Shown here: positions 15,313-21,332 of the stretch, piece after piece
Layout: every line of letters begins with the position of its first letter
Position numbering within the stretch: the first letter of the stretch is position 1
Assembly: GCA_023424995.1 (NCBI GenBank)
Contig: JAFADH010000184.1
Location: 1 to 21,332, forward strand
Origin: Bacillota bacterium
Lineage (GTDB): Bacteria; Bacillota; Clostridia; Lachnospirales; Lachnospiraceae
Direction of reading: 5' to 3'
Length of the DNA stretch: 21,332 nt
Notes under the pieces: model-generated
Databases searched by the model: none
The model's input: only the letters and a program-made list of their open reading frames with translations
What the model was told of the DNA's origin: nothing
Translations under genes and position numbers: made by a program

Positions 15313-15883
15313 TCAGCAATTCAGTCCATTGGGCCGTATAAGGGAGAATCTTTTGGTAGATATGCGGGCTGGAGATTCCTTCAACTATGGCTTGAAAATA
15401 AATCAAAAGAAATTCATCTGAATATTTCAAATCGACCTTTCCCTCTTTACGCCCGCGATAGAATAAATCCAGCATCATACTATAGCTTTCCCTGGTGTAT
15501 TGCTGCATAATCAAAGATAAGTTGTCGTCCCCTTTCTTAGTATAAAAATCCATCAAATCCAAATAGAACCGTTTGTTGACTTTGTTCAGATAATGGATCT
15601 TGTTCTGACTAAGGGCAATGAGGGTTTCTTCGAAAGGCCTGTTTTCCGCTATAATTTCTCGGGCTGTTTTCCCTATCTTATCCAAAAAATATTTAAAAAC
15701 CTCATGAATAAGGTTTTCTTTACTCCCAAAATACTTAAAAATGGATGTTTTACCGACCTTGGCATTTTTGGCAATCTCATCTAATGTTAAATTTTCTACG
15801 CCGGTATCTTGATTCATCAAAGCAAAAGCTGCTTCTAAAACTTGGTTTTTCTTTTCCTGTGTCCGTTTTTCATAACCATTCAT
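15281..15883 (-). CDS. TetR family regulator of the adjacent efflux operon
   Basis: 200 residues. The N terminus has the TetR DNA-binding domain: a helix with KKNQVLEAAFALMNQ, then LTLDEIAKNAKVGKTSIFKYFGSKENLIHEVF. The remaining ~130 residues are the helical ligand and dimer domain. AGAGGA lies 8 bases before ATG 15883. The gene is divergent from the ABC efflux genes at 16263, and an 18-of-20-base palindrome covers the efflux promoter at 16108-16127, so it is most likely their drug-responsive repressor. The inducer is unknown. Confidence 0.9.
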   Translation of the reverse strand: MNGYEKRTQEKKNQVLEAAFALMNQDTGVENLTLDEIAKNAKVGKTSIFKYFGSKENLIHEVFKYFLDKIGKTAREIIAENRPFEETLIALSQNKIHYLNKVNKRFYLDLMDFYTKKGDDNLSLIMQQYTRESYSMMLDLFYRGRKEGKVDLKYSDEFLLIYFQAIVEGISSPHIYQKILPYTAQWTELLIKGIAPNKSW

Positions 15884-16091
15884 TTATAATTCCTCTTTCT
15901 TAAAAATCATCATTTTACCTTTGACTTCTATTGGCGAGTTTCTATTTATCATGGATAAAAAGACTTGATTTAGGAAGATTTAGTTTATATATTTCTTTTT
16001 TATATTATAAAGTAATAGTTTTGAATTATCAAACGAAAATTAGTTTAAAATATTTTTTTTAATTTGACTGGACTGATAAAAAAATATATAA

Positions 16092-16127
16092 TTGACATTA
16101 TAAATGAACTTTGGTTTAAAACAAAGT
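16092..16127 (+). promoter_or_regulatory. Efflux promoter overlapped by a palindromic operator
   Basis: TTGACA at 16092-16097 and TTTAAA at 16115-16120 with a 17-base spacer make a plausible promoter. The -10 box lies inside the palindrome ACTTTGGTTTAAAACAAAGT (16108-16127), which matches its own reverse complement at 18 of 20 bases. This is the expected size and place of a TetR-family operator. The rest of the 379-base divergent region (15884-16262) is very AT-rich, with no other feature I can support. Confidence 0.6.
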
Positions 16128-16262
16128 AAAAAAAGCGATAATATGAACTTTTAATCAATTATTAGTCCGAATTTATTGTCCTGTTATTTTAGACTTTGCC
16201 TTAAACTGGAAAGCACGTTATAAAACTATTTTAAAATAATTTTTAGAAGGAGTTTTAGTGTT

Positions 16263-17144
16263 ATGGAAGAAATCGTAAAAGTGCAAGGATTACAAAAGAA
16301 GTTCGGTAGACTTAAAGCATTGCAGGATGTGACATTCACGGTAAATGCAGGAGAAGTTGTCGGCTTTATTGGGCCAAATGGTGCGGGTAAATCAACAACG
16401 ATTCGTACTCTGCTGGGAATCATCAATCGTGATGCCGGAGATGTGAAAATCTTTGGCAAGGATGTATGGAAGGACAGCCTTGAAATTCATAAGCGAATTT
16501 CTTATGTTCCAGGGGATGTGGCTCTATGGGGCAGCTTAACAGGCGGTGAAATTATTGATCTATTTATTAAATTGCATGGCGGCGGAGATAAGAAAAAACG
16601 TGATTATCTGATTAAGCGTTTTGAATTGGATCCCAAGAAAAAGTCAAAGGGCTATTCCAAGGGAAACCGGCAAAAGGTAGGCTTAATTGCAGCGTTGTCA
16701 GTTGACTCCGATTTGTATATTTTCGATGAACCGACTTCCGGGCTTGATCCGCTGATGGAAGCTGTTTTCCAGGATGAAGTTGAAAAAATCAAGCATACAG
16801 GAAAAGCGATCCTGCTGTCATCACATATTTTAAGTGAAGTCGAGCGCTTAGCAGATAAGGTAGCCATCATTCGTCAAGGTAAAGTCGTTGAGACCGGAAC
16901 ATTGGACGAATTGCGCCACTTAACGCGTTCTACGGTTACTTTGGTAACCATAGGCAATGTGGCTGAGATGGCAGCCGTTAACGGTGTCCATGATTTTAAA
17001 CAAATGGGCAATCAAGCGGTATTCTCTGCGGATAATGAATATATCAATGATATTTTGTCCGAAGCGGTAAGATTGGGTGTTAAGAAATTTGAATCTGTGC
17101 CGCCAACGCTTGAAGACTTATTCATGCGTCATTATGAAGTCTAA
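16263..17144 (+). CDS. ABC-2 type efflux transporter, ATP-binding protein
   Basis: 293 residues, a lone ATPase subunit. Walker A GPNGAGKST at residues 37-45, signature YSKGNRQKVGL, Walker B LYIFDEPTSGLDP and the switch histidine in LLSSHILSEVERLADK. The last ~80 residues are the variable extension common in drug-export ATPases. AAGGAG at 16247-16252 is 10 bases before the ATG. It works with the permease that follows 25 bases later. The signature has SKGNRQK instead of SGGQ, a common variant in this antibiotic-efflux group. Confidence 0.93.
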   Translation: MEEIVKVQGLQKKFGRLKALQDVTFTVNAGEVVGFIGPNGAGKSTTIRTLLGIINRDAGDVKIFGKDVWKDSLEIHKRISYVPGDVALWGSLTGGEIIDLFIKLHGGGDKKKRDYLIKRFELDPKKKSKGYSKGNRQKVGLIAALSVDSDLYIFDEPTSGLDPLMEAVFQDEVEKIKHTGKAILLSSHILSEVERLADKVAIIRQGKVVETGTLDELRHLTRSTVTLVTIGNVAEMAAVNGVHDFKQMGNQAVFSADNEYINDILSEAVRLGVKKFESVPPTLEDLFMRHYEV

Positions 17145-17169
17145 GAGCTTTGGAACGGAGGGAAATATT

Positions 17170-18783
17170 ATGAAAGAAAAATTTGCACGCTGGTGCGCGC
17201 TATTTGTGCAGTATCTGAAACGTGATTGGAAAAAAGCGATTATTTGGATTTTAGGACTGGGCCTGTTTTCAGGGGGTTTTGTTCCGGCTTTTGAGGAAAT
17301 CGGCAAGGGACAGGGCTTGCTGGGGATGTATGAAACCATGCGAAATCCTGCCATGATTTCAATGGTTGGTCCAACACCGGTAAACATGGCAGCGGATTAT
17401 ACTTTGGGTGCCATGTATGCAAACGAGATGCTGTTATTCTGCGGTTTGTTTGCCATGATTATGGCTGCTTTGCATGTTGTAAGCCATACGCGCAAGGAAG
17501 AAGACCATGGGCTTACTGAACTGGTGCGCTCCTTTCAAGTAGGGCGTCAGGCTAATTCTCTTGCTGTTATTGCTGAAATAGTACTTATTAATACTTTATT
17601 AGCGCTTTTTATTGGCGGGGTTATGACTGGCTTTGGTGCGGATACAATAACTGCCGAAGGATCATTTTTATTTGGCGCATCAGTCGGTATGGCCGGTATC
17701 CTGGGAGCAGTGATTGCATTAGTTATGGCGCAGATTATGCCGACTTCAACCGGTGCCACCGGTTCATCGCTGGGAATAGTAGGTTTACTCTATATTATCC
17801 GTGCCGGCTCAGATGTGTCAAATGTTGACTTCTCAAGGGTAAATCCTATGGGTTGGACTTATTTGACTTATCCATTCACTGAAAATAATTGGGTACCCTT
17901 GATTTTGGCTGTAATCTTCAGTATCATTGCAGTAGTAATTGCCTTTGCGCTTGAAGGCGGCCGCGATATGGGAGCCGGTTACTTACCTGAAAGAGAAGGG
18001 CGGGAGGCAGCAAAAAAATCATTGCTGTCCGTACCTGGTTTATTTATCAAGCTTAACAAAGGCGTAATGGTTAGCTGGCTGATTGCTTTCGTGATCCTGG
18101 GGGCAGCCTATGGTTCAATCTATGGAGATATGCAGACCTTCCTTGGAAGCAATGAAATGATGAGTAAAATGTTCACACTGTCAGGTGTGTCAATTGAAGA
18201 ATCGTTTACCGGAACTATTATGATGGTAATGATTGGGCTGGTTTCCATTTTACCTATTGCTATTGTTAATAAGCTTTTCTCGGAAGAAGCGCGGCTGCAT
18301 TTGAGCCAGCTTTATTCTACAAAGGTGACTCGGACTCAGCTTTATCTGACAAATGTCATTTTGGCGATTGCTGCCGGAGTAGTGGGGATTTTGCTGGCCT
18401 CAGGCGGTCTTGGCGGTACGGCAATTTCTGCCATGGGTGATGGCTCATCTATGAATATGGGAGCATTTATCGCAGCAGGCTATAACTTCCTGCCTTCCGT
18501 ATTGTTTTTTATCGGACTTGCGGCTTTGGCTTTAGGCTGGGCACCAAAACTGGGTAAAGCTATATATGCATACCTTGGCTATTCTTTTGCTTTAAATTAT
18601 TTCGGCGGAATATTAAATTTACCGGAATGGTTTTCAAAAACAGCTGTCCAGAGCTGGATTCCGCGGATGCCGGTGGATCAGTTTGATGGAGCAGTTTTTA
18701 TTGCTATGATCGGGGTCAGTATTGCATTAATGGCATTTGGCTATATCGGATATCGCAAACGGGATATGGTGGAAGGAGCTTGA
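17170..18783 (+). CDS. ABC-2 type efflux permease, TnrB3-like
   Basis: 537 residues with about twelve hydrophobic helices in two similar halves, as in the TnrB3-like exporters linked to polyketide and other drug resistance in Firmicutes and actinomycetes. Each half has a basic N-terminal part (the second near KKSLLSVPGLFIKLNKGVMVSW) and a conserved motif around HTRKEEDHGLTELVRSFQVGR or FSEEARLHLSQLYSTKVTR, which probably couples to the ATPase. Start at 17170 because GGAGGGA (17157-17163) lies 6 bases before it; the open frame itself begins at 17077 inside the ATPase gene. It is transcribed with the ATPase and probably repressed by the divergent TetR protein. The substrate cannot be told, but it could protect against a peptide or another antimicrobial. 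Confidence 0.9.
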   Translation: MKEKFARWCALFVQYLKRDWKKAIIWILGLGLFSGGFVPAFEEIGKGQGLLGMYETMRNPAMISMVGPTPVNMAADYTLGAMYANEMLLFCGLFAMIMAALHVVSHTRKEEDHGLTELVRSFQVGRQANSLAVIAEIVLINTLLALFIGGVMTGFGADTITAEGSFLFGASVGMAGILGAVIALVMAQIMPTSTGATGSSLGIVGLLYIIRAGSDVSNVDFSRVNPMGWTYLTYPFTENNWVPLILAVIFSIIAVVIAFALEGGRDMGAGYLPEREGREAAKKSLLSVPGLFIKLNKGVMVSWLIAFVILGAAYGSIYGDMQTFLGSNEMMSKMFTLSGVSIEESFTGTIMMVMIGLVSILPIAIVNKLFSEEARLHLSQLYSTKVTRTQLYLTNVILAIAAGVVGILLASGGLGGTAISAMGDGSSMNMGAFIAAGYNFLPSVLFFIGLAALALGWAPKLGKAIYAYLGYSFALNYFGGILNLPEWFSKTAVQSWIPRMPVDQFDGAVFIAMIGVSIALMAFGYIGYRKRDMVEGA

Positions 18784-18876
18784 CGGTGGAAGGAATTGAT
18801 GCCGGAAGGAGATACGGAAGTAATTTCCAGCTCACGAAAGCGGACGATCTGGCTTATAGGACAGCTTTTTGATTTT

Positions 18877-18920
18877 AAAAATACCTTGCATAGTACTTAA
18901 TGTATGCAAGGTATTTTTTT
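18877..18920 (+). terminator. Strong intrinsic terminator of the efflux operon
   Basis: AAAAATACCTTGCATA (18877-18892) pairs perfectly with TATGCAAGGTATTTTT (18903-18918) around a 10-base loop, followed by more T. A 16-bp stem with T tract is very clear. Confidence 0.9.
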
Positions 18921-18968
18921 GGAATGAAATAACATTGACGTGAAATATTCGGCCCGGGAGGCGAGGCT

Positions 18969-19058
18969 ATGAAGGCTTGGTTCAAAGAAAGTAAAGTTTT
19001 GATTGAAATATTTATGATTATACCTATAATAGTACATAAATATACAATTAAAATATGA
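18969..19058 (+). CDS. 29-residue hydrophobic mini-ORF before asnA
   Basis: GGGAGG (18956-18961) lies 7 bases before ATG 18969. The product opens MKAWFKESKV and has a hydrophobic stretch LIEIFMIIPIIVHKY that could span or sit on the membrane. The asnA promoter overlaps its 3' half, so it would need a different transcript. TTGACG at 18935-18940 is a weak -35 candidate with no clear -10. I do not recognise it; it may be chance. Confidence 0.25.
   Translation: MKAWFKESKVLIEIFMIIPIIVHKYTIKI
19003..19030 (+). promoter_or_regulatory. Promoter of asnA
   Basis: TTGAAA (19003-19008), a 16-base spacer and a perfect TATAAT (19025-19030) lie 50 bases before the asnA start. The leader would be only about 40 bases, too short for a T-box, and no T-box motif is seen. 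Confidence 0.6.
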
Positions 19059-19079
19059 TGAAAAGGCGGAGGTATTTTA

Positions 19080-20084
19080 ATGCATTATGTGCCAAAGGGA
19101 TATTCAAGTAAGACGACGTTAAGAGAAACAGAAACAGCGATCAAGCTGATAAAGGATTATTTTGAAAACAGCCTGGCAAAAAAATTGAACCTGACCAGAG
19201 TTTCTGCCCCATTATTTGTACTGCCTGAAACCGGATTAAATGATAATCTGAATGGTGTTGAACGGCCGGTTTCCTTTTCCGGAATCGGTACTCAGGACAG
19301 AAAATGCGAAGTGGTCCAATCACTTGCGAAATGGAAGAGGATGGCGCTGAAAAGATATCAGTTTGGTACCGGAGAAGGCTTATATACCGATATGAATGCA
19401 ATCAGATGCGACGAGACACTGGATAATATCCATTCTATCTATGTGGATCAATGGGATTGGGAAAAAGTGATTTCAAGGGATGAAAGAACCATTGATACTC
19501 TGAAAAATACGGTAAATAAAATTTATGAGGTATTTTTGGATACCGAACAATTTGTCGGCAGCAGGTTTGCTTTGTTTGAGGCTAAATTGCCCAGGGAAGT
19601 TACGTTTATTACAAGTCAGGAGCTTGCGGAGCTTTATCCTGAATTATCGGCAAAAGACAGGGAAGCGGCTCTTGTGAGAGAAAAAGGTGCAATATTTATA
19701 ATGCAGATAGGCCACAAGCTATTGAACGGAGAAAGACATGACGGGCGAGCTCCGGACTATGACGATTGGAGCTTGAATGGTGATCTGATTTTATATCACA
19801 AGCTGTTGGATATCGCCTTTGAAGTATCCTCAATGGGGATCAGGGTGGATGCGGAAGCCATGGACAGGCAGCTGACGGAAGCAGATGCGGATGACAGAAG
19901 AGAACTGCCGTATCACCAGGATGTATTGAAGGACCGGCTGCCGTTAACGATAGGCGGAGGAATTGGACAGTCCAGAATTTGCATGTATTTCATGGATAAG
20001 GTACATATCGGTGAGGTCCAGGCTTCCATATGGGAGGATGACATGCTGGAATACATGACGGAGAAGGGTATCGTAATACTATAA
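19080..20084 (+). CDS. asnA: Aspartate--ammonia ligase (asparagine synthetase A)
   Basis: 334 residues, full length for AsnA. It makes asparagine from aspartate, ammonia and ATP (releasing AMP and pyrophosphate) in the cytoplasm; the fold is related to class II aminoacyl-tRNA synthetases. Family marks are seen throughout: SAPLFVLPETGLNDNLNGVERPV near residue 42, AKWKRMALKRY, GLYTDMNAIRCDE, HSIYVDQWDWEK and, near the C terminus, LPLTIGGGIGQSRICMYFM followed by a characteristic GEVQASIWEDDM. GGCGGAGG stands about 7 bases upstream of the ATG. It is a single gene with its own promoter. Confidence 0.97.
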   Translation: MHYVPKGYSSKTTLRETETAIKLIKDYFENSLAKKLNLTRVSAPLFVLPETGLNDNLNGVERPVSFSGIGTQDRKCEVVQSLAKWKRMALKRYQFGTGEGLYTDMNAIRCDETLDNIHSIYVDQWDWEKVISRDERTIDTLKNTVNKIYEVFLDTEQFVGSRFALFEAKLPREVTFITSQELAELYPELSAKDREAALVREKGAIFIMQIGHKLLNGERHDGRAPDYDDWSLNGDLILYHKLLDIAFEVSSMGIRVDAEAMDRQLTEADADDRRELPYHQDVLKDRLPLTIGGGIGQSRICMYFMDKVHIGEVQASIWEDDMLEYMTEKGIVIL

Positions 20085-20144
20085 GGGAAAGGATATAAAA
20101 TGGTTATATGATAGTTATCCAGGCCGGGAATCGGTATTTTCTAA

Positions 20145-20339
20145 AGCCATGCAAACTTTAAACCGATCCGAGGACCGGCGGGCGGTGTACTGCTCGGCCC
20201 GGTTGGTATGCTAGGCGGAGCATTGTCGGCCAAGAACAAAAGGGTATATCAGATCGTCCTGCAATTTAAAGACGGTCAGCGAAGCTTGATAGAGGTGAAT
20301 GATAAGATATATAAGGCTTTAATCAAAAAATTATTTTAG
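20145..20339 (+). pseudogene. Remnant of a small glycine-rich protein gene
   Basis: The open frame has no start at its head; it reads GPAGGVLLGPVGMLGGALSA, then KNKRVYQIVLQFKDGQRSLI, then EVNDKIYKALIKKLF and stop. A Gly-rich hydrophobic stretch followed by a 'V...F.DG....IEV.D..YKALIK' ending is a common C terminus of small clostridial proteins that begin with a zinc ribbon or short membrane part. The upstream part is missing and stop codons interrupt it. A 43-codon version from ATG 20208 is possible but has no ribosome binding site. Likely a decayed gene end, followed directly by its terminator. Confidence 0.45.
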
Positions 20340-20347
20340 ATAATGAT

Positions 20348-20393
20348 AAGCATCTACTTTAGAGGGATCATATCAGCTGTAGATGCTTTTCTT
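20348..20393 (+). terminator. Intrinsic terminator
   Basis: AAGCATCTAC (20348-20357) pairs with GTAGATGCTT (20379-20388) around a 21-base loop, followed by TTCTT. It ends the asnA/remnant transcript. From 20394 to 20614 I see no gene; a TATAAT at 20564-20569 without a good -35 may be the promoter of the response regulator. Confidence 0.65.
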
Positions 20394-20614
20394 ATGCCCA
20401 AAAGCCAAAGATCCTTTATCTCCCCTAAGGCAGGGATATCCGTCCGGCACCGGAGGTGGTCATGCTCCGTATACCATATATTCAGACCGATAACTTATGG
20501 TAAAATAAATATAACGCCTGTTACATCATAATAAATTATTAAGAAGATACCATGAATGTGCCATATAATAACATTAATATGTAAGAAACATTCATATAAG
20601 ATAAAGGAGTTTCT

Positions 20615-21277
20615 ATGGGACACATACTTATAGTAGATGACGAAAAGTCCATAAGCGACTTAATTGTAATGAACCTGACCATGGTAGGACATACAAGCGA
20701 ACAGGCCTTTGACGGCAGGGAAGCTTTGGAGAAATTGGGGTCAGGCCATTTTGATCTGTGCCTGTTAGATATTATGCTTCCGGGAAAAGACGGCTTTGAA
20801 TTGATAAATGAATTTAAAAAATCAAAGGTTCCCGTTATTTTTCTGACGGCCAAAAGCTCTTTGACGGACAGAGTAAAAGGATTAAACCTGGGAGCCGAGG
20901 ATTATATTATCAAACCCTTTGAAACACTGGAGCTGATAGCAAGAATTGATGTGGTTCTGAGAAGGGAAGGGAAAAATAAAAATATATTTACTCACAGCAA
21001 GGTCACCGTTGATCTAAACAAGCATCTGGTTCTGAAGGATAATCAGGTAATTGATCTGACTGCGCAGGAGTACCTGCTCCTGGAAGCGCTGATTTTAAAT
21101 CAGAACCTTGCCCTTACCAGGGAGCAGCTGTTAAGTATTGCCTGGGGTTATGATTACAGCGGGGAAACGAGAACGGTTGATATGCATATTCAAAGGCTCC
21201 GAAAGAAATTAGAATGGGAGGATATCATTAAAACCGTATATAAATTCGGTTACAGACTGGAGGTACATAGAACGTGA
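20615..21277 (+). CDS. OmpR-family two-component response regulator
   Basis: 220 residues. The receiver domain has the acidic pair Asp8/Asp9, the phosphorylation site Asp52 in LLDIMLPGKDG, Thr78 in FLTAK and Lys100 in IIKPFE. The C-terminal winged-helix DNA-binding domain runs from about 126 to 220, with LTAQEYLLLEALILNQ, LTREQLLSIAWGYDYSGETR, then TVDMHIQRLRKKL and the final VYKFGYRL. AAAGGAG is well placed before the ATG. The gene overlaps the sensor kinase start by 4 bases (GTGA). An inverted pair ATGAATGT (20552-20559) and ACATTCAT (20588-20595) just upstream could be a self-regulation site. Targets are unknown. Confidence 0.95.
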   Translation: MGHILIVDDEKSISDLIVMNLTMVGHTSEQAFDGREALEKLGSGHFDLCLLDIMLPGKDGFELINEFKKSKVPVIFLTAKSSLTDRVKGLNLGAEDYIIKPFETLELIARIDVVLRREGKNKNIFTHSKVTVDLNKHLVLKDNQVIDLTAQEYLLLEALILNQNLALTREQLLSIAWGYDYSGETRTVDMHIQRLRKKLEWEDIIKTVYKFGYRLEVHRT

Positions 21278-21332
21278 AATTATGGATCAAGATTTTTTTG
21301 AGCATTTTAATTATATCCTTATCCGCTCTTAC
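21274..21332 (+). CDS. Start of the partner sensor histidine kinase (cut by the window end)
   Basis: A GTG at 21274 overlaps the regulator stop and opens MKLWIKIFLSILIISLSAL, a typical first membrane helix. GGAGG at 21259-21263 is about 10 bases upstream. Position and the hydrophobic start make a histidine kinase very likely, but no kinase motif lies inside the window. Confidence 0.7.
   Translation, partial: MKLWIKIFLSILIISLSAL

Noticed and set aside
18799..18900. A 33-codon frame after the efflux permease (starts MPEGDTEVISS).
   Set aside because: It runs into the terminator stem and shows no conserved pattern; probably chance or the end of a lost gene.
18921..19079. A T-box or other riboswitch before asnA.
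   Set aside because: The leader after the likely promoter is only about 40 bases and holds no T-box motif or antiterminator.

Overview
The window looks like chromosomal DNA from a low-to-mid GC Gram-positive anaerobe of the class Clostridia, most likely a Lachnospiraceae-type gut or environmental bacterium. This rests on AT-rich intergenic DNA, purine-rich AGGAGG-type ribosome binding sites, GTG starts, a BspA-like leucine-rich-repeat fragment, and the gene families present (DUF4256, AsnA, OmpR regulators, CcpM-like radical SAM enzymes). No species can be assigned by reading alone.

Layout. Positions 3-962 hold the end of a lipoprotein gene, followed by a leucine-rich-repeat fragment (minus). 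A TetR regulator (minus) is divergent from a short-chain dehydrogenase (plus). A membrane-anchored ComEC-like metallo-beta-lactamase hydrolase (minus) follows. Positions 4257-4473 carry a ~90-bp non-coding tandem repeat, then a DUF4256 gene and a decayed RhuM-family fragment that ends in a strong hairpin terminator.

The centre (about 5526-15084) is the most interesting part. It is a compact, same-strand, tightly coupled locus that I read as an uncommon ribosomally synthesised and post-translationally modified peptide (RiPP) system. In order it encodes: a BtrH-like papain-fold acyltransferase/peptidase; a radical SAM/SPASM enzyme; a second, larger radical SAM/SPASM enzyme resembling CcpM; an acyl-carrier-like protein with an intact DSL serine; a 16-codon CxxC mini-ORF; a 26-residue precursor peptide ending in a CxxC pair behind a near-perfect ribosome binding site; a fusion of a subtilisin-like protease with a P-loop DUF1611-like domain; and two six-helix ABC exporters without a peptidase domain. 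My inference is that the precursor is modified by one or both radical SAM enzymes, cut by the cytoplasmic protease, possibly acylated or condensed through the carrier protein, and exported by the ABC pair. It appears related to the clostridial CLI_3235/CcpM type of system, but with a minimal precursor and a fused protease.

The right side (15281-18783) is a drug-efflux module: a TetR regulator divergent from an ABC ATPase and a 12-helix TnrB3-like permease, with a good candidate operator over the promoter. Then come asnA (ammonia-dependent asparagine synthetase) with its own promoter, a small-gene remnant, and an OmpR-family response regulator overlapping the start of a sensor kinase that runs off the window.
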